A DNA stretch of 64,000 nucleotides from JBMNUM01 sp050946275 (GCA_050946275.1 JBMNUM010000002.1:62001-126000), one strand, 5' to 3'; positions 26,383-35,745 are shown, counted from the stretch's first letter. Numbers and translations are program-made. Notes: a model not told the origin generated them from the sequence alone.

Positions 26383-26586
26383 TCAGATGAACGCGAGCTG
26401 TTTGCCCTCACGCGCGCATTGCACCAAGAAGAGGTTGATGAGCCTCTGGTACGGGATACCCGTGCGGTCTGCCTCTCTCTTGAAATAGTCGATGGCAAAC
26501 GTGTCGAGGTTCATCGTCACGGGGCGGCGCAGCTTATCCGCATAGGGGTTGGGCCGCGCATTCGAGAAATCGTATTCAGCCTTCAT
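26383..26586 (-). CDS. brnA: BrnA-type antitoxin
   Basis: 67 residues. It has the BrnA pattern: DFSNARPNPYADKLRRPVT at the start, then a ribbon-helix-helix DNA-binding segment (MNLDTFAIDYFKREADRTGIPYQRLIN). It neutralises BrnT and represses the operon. Its start overlaps the end of the toxin gene by 11 nt, the usual toxin-first order. Confidence 0.82.
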   Translation of the reverse strand: MKAEYDFSNARPNPYADKLRRPVTMNLDTFAIDYFKREADRTGIPYQRLINLFLVQCAREGKQLAFI

Positions 26587-26884
26587 AGCGCTTCCTCCAA
26601 TAATCTGCTTCCTCCCGCTTCGTCGCCTTGCGGGCCGAGATGATACGCACGAGGTCATATGCCTCCCGGAAGCAATGACACACCGTGAGCACACGGCTCT
26701 TCGCACTGATGCCCAAGAGGATGAAGCGTTGCTCCTCCTGCGAGTGGGTCTCGTCATCGATCAGCAGCGCATGCGGGTCGTAGAACACCGTCGACGCCTC
26801 CTCGAAGCTCACTCCGTGCTTCTTGAGATTCGAGGAGGCCTTTGCCTCATCCCATTCAAAGGTTATGAACGCATACGTAATCAT
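26576..26884 (-). CDS. brnT: BrnT-type RNase toxin
   Basis: 102 residues. BrnT marks: FEWDEAKASSNLKKHGVSFEEA near the N-terminus, then FYDPHALLIDDE, RFILLGIS and RIISARKATKREEADYW. BrnT is a RelE-fold ribonuclease that stops growth when its antitoxin is lost. Start at 26884 gives MITYAFITFEW. The upstream DNA is very A+T-rich compared with all neighbours, which suggests acquired DNA. Confidence 0.83.
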   Translation of the reverse strand: MITYAFITFEWDEAKASSNLKKHGVSFEEASTVFYDPHALLIDDETHSQEEQRFILLGISAKSRVLTVCHCFREAYDLVRIISARKATKREEADYWRKRYEG

Positions 26885-26904
26885 ATTGATATTATACATA
26901 TTAA

Positions 26905-26921
26905 TATTGATATCATCAATA
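26905..26921. promoter_or_regulatory. BrnTA promoter/operator palindrome
   Basis: TATTGAT-ATC-ATCAATA inverted repeat 21 nt before the BrnT start, inside an AT-only stretch with further ATATTGATAT copies (26883-26892). Likely site for BrnA autorepression. Confidence 0.6.
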
Positions 26922-27010
26922 TAGTTAGCGCCTTGCCGACGATGGAAGCATCGTCTGCCAGCCAAGCCGCAGAACGCACATCCCCCGAGTTGCCAGCGAG
27001 CATGCGGCGC

Positions 27011-27541
27011 CTACACCTCGACTTCCTCCGCACCCGCGAAGCGCAGCAGTTGGTCGACGGCCTCCTGGCTGCGGAAGCAGTACTGGACGATGAGCTTGTC
27101 GCGCTCGACGAGGGGTGCCAGCTCTTCGGGCTCGAGCGCGCCCGTGCTGACCAGCTCGACCTCCATGGTCGCGATCCAACCGCGCACGACAGCCGGCTCA
27201 CCGAGGCCATCGACGGCCGTCTCCCCCTTGCGGCAGCGCATTATGTAGCCGAGCCATGCCGAGATGCCGCGTTCGTCCATCTCGAACGAGAGCCCGAACG
27301 GAGCATCGGAGCCCTCGCGGGCATGCCGGTGGTCGCCCAGCCCAGGCCCTCCTCGTCGAACTCATACGTCGAAACGACCCCGCTCCGCCCCGAGCGCACG
27401 GGCCCGCGTGCGGGCGCGCCATACCGCCGCATCGCGGTCGACGGTGAGGTAGAAGCCCCGCCCGAAATCGGCGTTTCCCGTGTTGCGCGAGACGTCAGGA
27501 GCCTCGATGGCGACATCCGAACCGTGATATAGCGCGACCAT
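27011..27541 (-). pseudogene. DUF3990-like gene broken by two compensating frameshifts
   Basis: Starts MVALYHGSDVAIEAP and continues DFGRGFYLTVD, the DUF3990 signature (ADP-ribosyltransferase-like fold, often linked to toxin-antitoxin sites). The frame runs into TGA at 27362; the expected VSTYEFDEEGLGW is in another frame (about 27365-27325), after which the first frame resumes and ends KLIVQYCFRSQEAVDQLL...EEVEV. Two shifts are needed to keep the protein. GAGGAGG precedes the ATG. It lies next to brnTA, consistent with a decayed accessory site. Confidence 0.6.
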
Positions 27542-27973
27542 TCCCAACCTCCTCGCATCTCGATACGGGCAAACGGCTACAGCACGCCCGCTTGCGCACA
27601 CATCGCGGAGACCCGGGGCGTCCCAAGCGCTCCCCGGGTAAATTAGTGTACACAAGTTTGCAAATCACCCTGTTTTTCGACGGTTTTCGAGGCCATTTCG
27701 GCAACTTGTGTACACTAATTCACTCGCACCGGCCCAATCCGCGCCCGCGCCCATCGCGCCCGCACCCGGCCCGGCCCGCGCCCGCTCCCGGCGCGCACCC
27801 GCGAGCGATGGCGCGCAGGCAGACTTCAGGGCCGGTATAGCATCCTCAATCCACCCGTCTGTGCGCCGTTTCTCTATTCATTGTTGAATAGCTGGAAAAC
27901 TGCACCTTTAACACGGTATTATTTCTAAATGCGCTTTTGTGCATTAAAGCGTTTGGAGAGCGGAGGAGAGAAC
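27542..27973. other. 432-bp spacer with inverted-repeat element and nifJ promoter
   Basis: No gene. Contains 18-bp perfect arms AATTAGTGTACACAAGTT (27641-27658) and AACTTGTGTACACTAATT (27703-27720) around a 44-bp centre, then a C-rich low-complexity run (27725-27800), then the nifJ promoter region with CTATTCA-TTGT-TGAATAG (27874-27891) and a possible -10 TATTAT near 27916. Confidence 0.6.
27641..27720. repeat. 80-bp inverted-repeat element
   Basis: Perfect 18-bp terminal arms containing the palindrome GTGTACAC, 44-bp internal part, no ORF. Resembles a miniature inverted-repeat element or recombination site. Confidence 0.7.
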
Positions 27974-30900
27974 ATGGCTAGGTCTTTCAAGTCGATGGAT
28001 GGCAACAACGCCGCCGCATATGTTTCCTATGCGTTCACGGAGGTTGCCGGCATCTACCCCATCACCCCGTCGAGCCCCATGGCGGACTACGTCGACCAGT
28101 GGGCTGCGCAGGGTAAGAAGAACATCTTCGGCACGCGCGTCGAGGTCGTCGAGATGGAGTCCTAGGGAGGAGCCGCGGGAACCGTGCATGGTTCGCTGTG
28201 CGCCGGCGCCCTCACGTCCACGTACACGGCCTCGCAGGGTCTGCTGCTCATGATCCCGAACATGTACAAGATCGCGGCCGAGCAGCTGCCGAGCGTCTTC
28301 CATGTGAGCGCCCGCACCGTCTCGTCGCACGCGCTCAACATCTTCGGCGACCACTCCGACGTCATGGCCTGCCGCCAGACCGGATTCGCCATGCTGGCCG
28401 AGGGCAACGTGCAGGAGGTCATGGACCTCTCCGCCGTCGCGCACCTCTCCGCCATCAAGGGCAAGATGCCCTTCCTCAACTTCTTCGACGGCTTCCGCAC
28501 CTCGCACGAGATCCAGAAGATCGCCGTGTGGGATTACGACGAGCTCGCCGAGATGTGCGATTTCCAGGCCGTCAAGGACTTCCGCGCCCACGCGCTCAAC
28601 CCCGAGAATCCGGCCATGCGCGGCACGCATGAGAACGGCGACATCTTCTTCCAGAACCGCGAGGCGTGCAATAACCACTACGCCGCCCTGCCGGCCGTCG
28701 TCGAGCACTACATGCACGAGGTCAACAAGCGCATCGGCACGAACTACGAGCTGTTCAACTACTACGGCGCCCCCGACGCGGACCGCGTGATCGTCGCGAT
28801 GGGCTCGCTGTGCGACGTCGTCGAGGAGGTCGTCGACTACCTCAACGCCCACGGCGAGAAGGTCGGCCTCGTGAAGGTGCGCCTGTATCGCCCGTTCGTC
28901 GGCGAGAAGTTCCTCGCGGCGCTGCCCGAGACGGTTAAGAAGATCGCCGTCATGGACCGCACCAAGGAGCCGGGCTCCCTGGGCGAGCCGCTCTACCAGG
29001 ACGTCATCAACGCGCTCTACGAGCAGGGTCGCGCCGACATCAAGATCGTCGGCGGCCGTTACGGCCTCGGCTCGAAGGACACCCCGCCCGCGTCGGCCTT
29101 CGCCATCTACAAGGAGCTGGAGAAGGACCAGCCGATGCGCGAGTTCACGATCGGCATCGTCGACGACGTGTCGAACCTCTCGCTCCCCGAGGACCCGAAC
29201 TGCCCCAACACGGCGGCCGAGGGCACGATCGAGTGCAAGTTCTGGGGTCTCGGCGGCGACGGCACGGTCGGCGCGAACAAGAACTCCATCAAGATCATCG
29301 GCGACCACATCGACAAGTACGTGCAGGCCTACTTCCAGTACGACTCGAAGAAGACCGGCGGCGTGACCATCAGCCATCTGCGCTTCGGCGACCAGCCGAT
29401 CCGCAGCCCGTACTATGTGAACAAGGCCGACTTCGTCGCCTGCCACAACCCGAGCTACATCACGAAGGGCTTCCCGGTCGTGCGCGACGTCAAGCCCGGT
29501 GGCACGCTGCTCATCAACTGCCAGTGGGACTTCGATGAGCTCGAGAAGCACCTCACCGCCGAGGCGAAGCGCTTCATCGCGCGCAACGACATCCAGCTCT
29601 ACACGATCAACGCCATCGACCTCGCCGTGAAGGTGGGCATGGGCAAGCGCACGAACACGATCCTGCAGTCCGCGTTCTTCGCGCTGGCCGAGGTGCTCCC
29701 GCGCGAGGAGGCCATCAAGTACATGAAGGACGCGGCCACCAAGAGCTACCTCAAGAAAGGCCAGGACGTCGTCGACAAGAACCACGACGCGATCGACGCC
29801 GGCGCCACCGCGTACGTCAAGATCGACGTGCCGGCCAGCTGGGCCGACGCTCCCGACGATCCGGAGCCCGCGCCGCTCGAGGGCAAGCCCGAGCTCATCA
29901 AGCAAGTCCGCGAGATCATGGAGCCCGTCGGCCGCATGGAGGGCGACAGCCTGCCGGTCTCGGCGTTCGTCGACCACATCGACGGCCAGTACGAGACGGG
30001 TGCCGCTGCCTACGAGAAGCGCGGTGTCGCCGTGCTCGTGCCGAAGTGGCACCCCGAGGACTGCATCCAGTGCAACCAGTGCTCGTACGTGTGCCCGCAT
30101 GCGACGATCCGCCCGTTCGCGATGACGGACGAGGAGGCAGCCGCGGCTCCCGCCAACGCGCAGATCATCGACATCAAGGGCGGCAAGGACGTCGCCACGA
30201 AGTACACGCTCGCCGTCTCCCCGCTCGACTGCATGGGTTGCGGCGTCTGCATCGGCCAGTGCCCGCGCAACGCGCTCGAGATGGTTCCGATGGACGACGA
30301 GCTGCCCCAGCAGGAGGTCTTCGACTACTGCGTGGCCAACGTCGCCGAGAAGAAGGAGCTCGTCGCTCCCAACGTCAAGGCGAGCCAGTTCGCCCAGCCG
30401 CTGCTCGAGTTCTCCGGCTCCTGCGCCGGTTGCGCCGAGACCAGCTACGCGCGCCTCGTGACGCAGCTGTTCGGCGACCGCATGTTCATCGCCAACGCGA
30501 CCGGCTGCTCCTCGATCTGGGGCAACCCGGCCGCAACGTCGCCCTACACCGTCAACGCCGACGGCCACGGCCCGGCGTGGAACAACTCGCTTTTCGAGGA
30601 CAACGCCGAGCACGGCCTTGGCATGATGATCGGCTACGAGGCCGTTCGCAACATGATCATCAATGAGACCGAGGCCATCATCGAGGGCGCCGCGGAGAAG
30701 CATCCCGAGATCGTCGAAGCCGCCAAGAAGTGGCTCGAGACCAAGGACGACCCGATCGCCGGCAAGGAGACCGCAGCCGCGTACCTCGAGGCGCTCGAGG
30801 CCTGCGACGGCCCGCACTCCACGCTGATCCGCGAGAACCGCCAGTTCCTCACGAAGAAGTCCTTCTGGATCTTCGGTGGCGACGGCTGGGCCTACGACAT

Positions 30901-31510
30901 TGGCTACGGCGGACTCGACCACGTCATCGCCTCCGGCCACGACGTGAACATCTTCGTGTTCGACACCGAGGTCTACTCCAACACGGGCGGCCAGGCGTCG
31001 AAGGCCTCGAACATCGGCCAGGTCGCCCAATTCGCGGCCGCCGGCAAGGAAGTCAAGAAGAAGAGCCTTGCCGAAATCGCGATGAGCTACGGCTACGTCT
31101 ACGTGGCGCAGGTCGCCATGGGCGCCAACCCGGCGCAGACCATCAAGGCCATCGCCGAGGCCGAGGCCTATCCGGGACCGTCGCTGATCATCGGCTACTC
31201 GCCGTGCGAGATGCACTCCATCAAGGGCGGCATGGTCAACTGCCAGGCCGAGATGAAGAAGGCCGTGGACTGCGGCTACTGGAACCTCTACCGCTTCAAC
31301 CCGGCAGCCGAGCCCGGCAAGAAGTTCTCGCTCGACTCCAAGGAGCCGAAGGGCGGTTACCAGGAGTTCCTCATGAACGAGGCCCGCTACAGCCGCCTGA
31401 CCCGCGAGTTCCCGGAGCGCGCCGAGGAGCTGTTCGCCCGCAACGAGCAGGCGGCCATCGAGCGCTACGAGCACCTCGTGAAGCTGAAGGACCTCTACGC
31501 GGAGGCCTAG
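27974..31510 (+). pseudogene. nifJ: Pyruvate:ferredoxin oxidoreductase with in-frame TAG at codon 64
   Basis: 1178 codons if the TAG at 28163-28165 is read. Converts pyruvate and CoA to acetyl-CoA, CO2 and reduced ferredoxin, the main fermentative step. All domains are present: AGIYPITPSSPMADY (TPP domain, Thr31), TASQGLLLMIPNMYKI, the gamma-type domain (CKFWGLGGDGTVGANKNSIK), two ferredoxin clusters (CIQCNQCSYVC and CMGCGVCIGQC), CSGSCAGCAETSYARL and a C-terminal TPP site (GGDGWAYDIGYGGLDHV). The stop lies in VEMES-stop-GGAAGTVHG, where the family has Glu (D. africanus PFOR Glu64, which contacts TPP). GAG to TAG is one base. Everything else is intact, so this is a point lesion, a sequence error or readthrough. 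RBS GGAGGAG. Confidence 0.9.
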
Positions 31511-31534
31511 GCGAACGCGAGAGAACCGCAAGCC

Positions 31535-31570
31535 AACGGGGAGCGTCCAACCGGGCGCTCCCCGTTTTTT
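31535..31570 (+). terminator. Terminator of nifJ
   Basis: AACGGGGAGCG / CGCTCCCCGTT, 10-nt loop, then a T6 run. Confidence 0.92.
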
Positions 31571-31575
31571 AGCGG

Positions 31576-31663
31576 ACCTGTCAATCAAGGTGGGGCTGCT
31601 TGACAGGTTTTGACTAAGCACAGCCCGAAAACCTGACAAACAGCCCCACCTTGATTGTCAGGT
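31576..31663. repeat. Long hairpin element, family A
   Basis: 36-bp arms (31576-31611, 31628-31663) match at 33 positions with a 16-nt loop. Arms start ACCTGTCAATCAAGG and contain GGGGCTG. Sister element at 53898-53981; smaller relative at 47068-47096. Confidence 0.8.
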
Positions 31664-31716
31664 TCATCTGCTACCCTCTTTGATGAAACCTTTCGATCAC
31701 ACGCGAGGAGTGAGCC

Positions 31717-32205
31717 ATGACCGAGTTCCGTCCCATGAGGCGCCATAAGCAAGCCGCAACGCCCGAGGAGTGCGCCGAGATCCTGCGCACGGTGAAGCGC
31801 GGGGTGCTCGCGGTGGCAGGCGAGGCGGGATATCCGTACGCCCTGCCCTTGGATTTCTACTACGACGAGGCGGAGAACGCCATCTACTTCCACTGCGCGC
31901 GCAGCGGCCACAAGATCGACGCCATCAAGGAATGCGACAAGGTGTGCTTCACCGTCTGGAACGAGGGATGGCTGGACGAGGACGGCTGGTCGCTCCACCC
32001 GACGAGCGTCATCGCACGGGGACGCGCCGAGCTCGTCGACCCGGCCGAGGACGAGCGCATCCTCGAGAAGGCGTGGCTCTTCGGACGCAAGTACTACCCG
32101 ACCGACGAGGAGCTCCAGGAGGAGATCCGGAAGGACGCCTGGCGCATGCAGCTCGTCGCCATCCACATCGAGCACCTCTCCGGCAAGCACGTCCACGAGA
32201 GGTAA
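31717..32205 (+). CDS. Pyridoxamine 5'-phosphate oxidase-related flavin protein (NimA-like)
   Basis: 162 residues, split-barrel FMN-binding family. Pattern: MRRHKQAATPEECAEIL, GVLAVAGEAGYPYALPLDFYYD, IYFHCARSGHKIDAI and VCFTVW, then VIARGRAELV. Such proteins (NimA-like) reduce nitroaromatics or bind haem/flavin; here the His in HCARSGHK fits the Nim-type pocket. Single gene; RBS GAGGAGTGAG. Confidence 0.85.
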   Translation: MTEFRPMRRHKQAATPEECAEILRTVKRGVLAVAGEAGYPYALPLDFYYDEAENAIYFHCARSGHKIDAIKECDKVCFTVWNEGWLDEDGWSLHPTSVIARGRAELVDPAEDERILEKAWLFGRKYYPTDEELQEEIRKDAWRMQLVAIHIEHLSGKHVHER

Positions 32206-32232
32206 CGGCACCAGCTGCGAGTGGGACGGTTC

Positions 32233-32258
32233 TGGCCGGGTTGAACGTGTCCCGGCCA
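32233..32258 (+). terminator. Hairpin 3' of NimA-like gene
   Basis: TGGCCGGG / CCCGGCCA with a 10-nt loop, 28 nt after the stop. Short T-run only. Confidence 0.55.
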
Positions 32259-32386
32259 TTCGCTTGCGAGCATCCATATCCGGCTCGCCATCACCTGCAT
32301 CCGGCCCCTCTGTCAGGTGTCAGGCATGGCCTGCAACTCCCGTATCGGTTGGATGGATATCGGATATCTCGCGGTACAATCACGCC

Positions 32387-33049
32387 ATGGAGCGACTTGT
32401 ATACATACTCATCGGCTATCTATGCGGCTGCGTGCTGACGGCCAACATCGTCGCGCATCGTGAAGTCGGCAGGAGCGCGTTCGAGATCGGCTCCGGCAAT
32501 CCGGGCATGGCCAACATCGGACGCGAGCTGGGCACGGGAAAAGCCGCCATTGTGCTCTTCTTCGACATCCTCAAGACCATCGCGGCCGTCATCATCGCGG
32601 GCATCTGGTGCCGCGCGTTCTTCGCCGATGGCACGCTCACGGCAACCATCCTCGCCTCGCCCGCCCACCTCGGCTTCCCCGATTCCGGAACGCTCGCCAC
32701 GCTCTACGCAGGCCTCGGCGTGACCTTAGGACACAACTTCCCGTTCTGACACCGCTTCAGCGGCGGCAAGGGCGTCACGACCACGTGCGCGACGATCATC
32801 CTGTTCCACCCGATCGCCGGTGTCATCGCCTGCATCATCGGACTCGGCGTGGTGGTCGTTAGCAAGCAGCTGTGCTACGGCGCCGTCGTCATCCCGGTCG
32901 CCTTCCTCGTCGCGGCCATCATCCTGCATGCGCCCGCGGAAGCGGTCGTGCTGGTGGTCATCTTGACCATCCTGATGTTCATCGCGCATGGAGGTCCCTG
33001 TATCCGCGCGATGCAGGGACGCGAGCCAAAGGCGAGAATCTTCAGCTAG
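32387..33049 (+). pseudogene. plsY: Acyl-phosphate glycerol-3-phosphate acyltransferase with in-frame TGA
   Basis: 220 residues if the TGA at 32747-32749 (codon 121) is read. PlsY transfers the acyl group from acyl-phosphate to glycerol-3-phosphate, the first step of phospholipid synthesis, in the membrane. Motif 1 EIGSGNPGMANIGRELG and motif 2 LGHNFPF-stop-HRFSGGKGVTTT are present, with membrane helices before and after. The stop takes a place where an aromatic residue is usual; TGG to TGA is one base. Other genes here use TGA as a true stop. Since PlsY is normally essential, an error, suppression or a second copy elsewhere should be considered. Confidence 0.88.
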
Positions 33050-33060
33050 GATTCAACGGC

Positions 33061-33156
33061 GCGCGGTGCCTTGCGGCCCGCCGGACCCCTGCGGCACGGC
33101 AACGCGCGGCGCCCTACGGCCCGCCGGACCCCCCGCGGCACGGCAGCGCGCGGCGG
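33061..33156. repeat. 43-44 bp tandem repeat
   Basis: Units at 33061-33103 and 33104-33147, with a third beginning at 33148. Very G+C-rich, few mismatches. Not CRISPR, because no spacers. Confidence 0.75.
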
Positions 33157-33169
33157 CGACTACCCTCTG

Positions 33170-33274
33170 ACCATTTATTTCGAAATAGGACGTCCGAAAA
33201 CGTCAATTAGGGTTTCTCGTAACCATTTATTTCGAAATAGGATGCCTCAAACGTCCTAATTCGAAAGAAATGGT
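33170..33274. repeat. Three copies of an AT-rich 21-bp element (two direct, one inverted)
   Basis: ACCATTTATTTCGAAATAGG at 33170 and 33222 (direct), and its near reverse complement at 33254-33274. The core TATTTCGAAATA is itself palindromic. Copies 2 and 3 can pair into a 21-bp stem with an 11-nt loop. Confidence 0.75.
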
Positions 33275-33377
33275 CCGGGCTCGATACGGAATCCCCTCAG
33301 CGTGGCAGTCGACCGGCGGCGTTCTGGTGCGGGCCGCCTTCTTCAACCTGCGCCAACAGTCGGCGATCTTCGCTATC

Positions 33378-35027
33378 CTACCGCTCGAGTTCCGCGAGGT
33401 TGCGGGCCGCCTTCCTGAGGAACAGGCGCCCCAGAACGATCGCGAGCACGAGACCGACCACGGCGATCACCGGAAGGACAATCGTCCAGGGCGCACCGGT
33501 CAGGGCGATGAGCGGGAGTGCGGCGTAGACGACCGTCGCGATATAGGCCCGCAGCAGCCCCGCTCCCCCACCGACCGTCTTGTTGTCGATCTCCGCATCG
33601 TTGCCCCACGACACCCGCGGGTTGGCGGTGTCGGAACTCACGGCGAGGCAGGAGCTCAGCCACGCGAGCGCGCAGCCGAGCACGATGGTGCATGCGAGCA
33701 CGAGCGGTGGGAGCCCGGCCGCGATGAGGGGAACGACCAGTGCGCAGATCGGCACAATCAGCAGGACCATGTTGACGATCAGACCCGGGAGCATCTTCGA
33801 CTTGAGCAACCGCCCATAGGGCACGGGAATCATCTTCATGAAATCCCAGTTCGATCCCTCGCGCGAGACGACGGTTCCGCTCAGGCGGTTCGCGCCGCCC
33901 ACCAAGCCCGCCAGCAGCACGGTCATCGAGCAGGTGAGCGCGGAGGCGAGCGCGATACCGGAATCTCTCAATCCGGCCATCGACTCCATCAGCGGCGGTA
34001 TCGCCTGCATGCACATGGAACCAGTCGCGATCGCCATGATGATGACGGGTACCAGCGCCTGGTTGAGCCACAGCGCGGGGGTGCGGAATGTGCGCCGCAG
34101 GTCCGCGCGCAAGATCGCGCGGCCGACGCTGCCCGAGGCCTTGCCGACCTCGCCGCCATAGGCGCGTGATCTGCCCCCGCTCGACGAGAGCGATGTGACG
34201 GTGCGCAGGTAGACGAGCTGCGCGAACGCGACGAACACGGCGAATCCCGCGAGGGAGATGACGATGAAGAGCAGCAACGCGGGCAGCGACGACGTGCTGG
34301 CGGCATCGACCGCGAAACCGTACGACGGGAACGCTGCGATCAGCCCGTGCGCCACGCCTCCGAACCGCGCGAGCGACGCCACCGACGAGGCATCGTTGAA
34401 GAACTGCTGCGTCAACATGCAGACGATCACGATGGCAATCGAGATGACCGTCGTGATCGTCGTCACCACATCCTTGCGCCGGGCCGCCTTCGAAACGCGG
34501 GCTATGAGCATCGAGACGATGCCGGCGTAGGAGAAGGGCAGAAGCGGCGCGAACAGCACGATCGCGACAACCGTCAGCCAGTAGAACGCGCTCCCTCCCA
34601 CGGCGATGCCCCAGCCCAGCAGGGGCCCGAGCAGGATCATGGTCGGGAACACGTACGACGAGATGAGCGCCGTGATGCCCTTGGCCGTGACGATCGACGC
34701 AGCGGAGAGCGGCATCGGCAGCAGGTCCTCGACATCCGACGAGGCATAGAACGACCCGAGGACCGACGGGATCGTCAACATGAACATGATCACGCCGACC
34801 GAGCCGAGCAGCAGCGACAGGAGCGGCCGGCCGAGGCCGAGCGAACCGCCGAACGAGCCCACCCCATAGCCGAGGCCACCGGTGATCGCGAGCAACACGA
34901 TGGCGATGATTCCCGTCGCGAGGAGCGAGCTGCGAGACGACCGCTTGCGCCTCGTGTTGTCGAGGCCGAGCATGGTCGCAAGGTTCTGCTTGAGCAGCAC
35001 CTTGGTGAGCAGGAAGACCTTACTCAT
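33378..35027 (-). CDS. ABC exporter permease (12-helix type)
   Basis: 549 residues with about twelve hydrophobic helices in two halves (helices begin near residues 35, 62, 110, 140, 190, 240, then again after 320). Resembles the large ABC-2-like permeases that work with a single ATPase subunit; the conserved middle has SSDVEDLLPMPLSA, typical of this group. The ATPase gene ends 8 nt inside its start, so they are co-translated. Substrate unknown; a MarR regulator upstream suggests export of a drug or toxic metabolite. Confidence 0.8.
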   Translation of the reverse strand: MSKVFLLTKVLLKQNLATMLGLDNTRRKRSSRSSLLATGIIAIVLLAITGGLGYGVGSFGGSLGLGRPLLSLLLGSVGVIMFMLTIPSVLGSFYASSDVEDLLPMPLSAASIVTAKGITALISSYVFPTMILLGPLLGWGIAVGGSAFYWLTVVAIVLFAPLLPFSYAGIVSMLIARVSKAARRKDVVTTITTVISIAIVIVCMLTQQFFNDASSVASLARFGGVAHGLIAAFPSYGFAVDAASTSSLPALLLFIVISLAGFAVFVAFAQLVYLRTVTSLSSSGGRSRAYGGEVGKASGSVGRAILRADLRRTFRTPALWLNQALVPVIIMAIATGSMCMQAIPPLMESMAGLRDSGIALASALTCSMTVLLAGLVGGANRLSGTVVSREGSNWDFMKMIPVPYGRLLKSKMLPGLIVNMVLLIVPICALVVPLIAAGLPPLVLACTIVLGCALAWLSSCLAVSSDTANPRVSWGNDAEIDNKTVGGGAGLLRAYIATVVYAALPLIALTGAPWTIVLPVIAVVGLVLAIVLGRLFLRKAARNLAELER

Positions 35028-35745
35028 GGTCGGTCATCTCCAGGAAGATCTGCTCGAGGCTCATGTCCGGGTGGGCTGCCTTGAGCTCGTCAAGCGTGCC
35101 GTCGAACAGCTTGCGCCCGCGCGCGATGATGCACACCTGGTCGCAGAGCCTATCGGCCACCTCGAGCACGTGCGTCGAGAACAGCACGGACTTCCCGCGT
35201 GCGGCATGCTCTCGCATCATCTCCTTGAGCTCGAACGCACCGCGCGGATCGAGACCCGTCATCGGCTCGTCGAGGATCCACACCGACGGATCGTGGATGA
35301 GGGCACCCATGATCATGATCTTCTGCCGCATGCCATGCGAATAGTCCTGAATGCGATTGGCGAGCGCGTCATAGATCTCGAGACGCTTGCCGCAATCCTC
35401 GATGAAGGGAGCGCGCCTCTCCGCGGGCACACCGTAGACATCGGCGACGAAATCGAGATACTCGATGCCCTTGAGGCGCAGGAAGCGGTCGGGGTTGTCC
35501 GAGACGAAGCCGAACTGGCGTTTGGCCTCGATGGGGTCGCGCACGATATCGAGCCCGTTGATGCGGATCGAGCCCTCGTCGGGAGCGTAGATGCCCACCG
35601 CCATCTTGAGCGCCGTCGACTTGCCGGCGCCATTCGGCCCGAAGAAGCCGGTGATCTTGCCGTCCGGAACCTCCCACGTGAGACTATCGACGGCCTTTAC
35701 CGTCTTGCCGCCATACGTCTTCGACACATTCTCGAACGAGATCAT
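35020..35745 (-). CDS. ABC transporter ATP-binding protein
   Basis: 241 residues. Walker A GPNGAGKST, Q-loop FGFVSDNPDR, signature YSHGMRQK, Walker B VWILDEPMTGLDP, switch His in STHVLEVADRLC. Drives the permease encoded just downstream. Start at 35745 (MISFENVSKTYGG) with GGGGGAGGG before it. Confidence 0.9.
   Translation of the reverse strand: MISFENVSKTYGGKTVKAVDSLTWEVPDGKITGFFGPNGAGKSTALKMAVGIYAPDEGSIRINGLDIVRDPIEAKRQFGFVSDNPDRFLRLKGIEYLDFVADVYGVPAERRAPFIEDCGKRLEIYDALANRIQDYSHGMRQKIMIMGALIHDPSVWILDEPMTGLDPRGAFELKEMMREHAARGKSVLFSTHVLEVADRLCDQVCIIARGRKLFDGTLDELKAAHPDMSLEQIFLEMTDHE

Larger units (their letters stand above)
33050..33377. other. 328-bp spacer with tandem and palindromic repeats
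   Basis: No gene. 33061-33156: 43/44-bp tandem repeat (about 2.2 copies, GCGCGG..GCGGCCCGCCGG). 33170-33274: three copies of a TATTTCGAAATA-type palindrome. 33275-33377: nothing recognised. Confidence 0.7.

Noticed and set aside
25613..26488. Open frame on the plus strand over the thioredoxin-like and BrnA genes
   Set aside because: Antisense to genes with recognisable motifs and ribosome sites.
27944..31639. A 1231-codon open frame antisense to nifJ
   Set aside because: Shadow of nifJ with the same biased composition; no family motif.
28163..32749. Pyrrolysine or selenocysteine recoding at the nifJ TAG and plsY TGA
   Set aside because: The positions correspond to ordinary Glu and aromatic residues, no SECIS-like hairpin or Pyl gene is seen, and both codons serve as normal stops elsewhere in the window.
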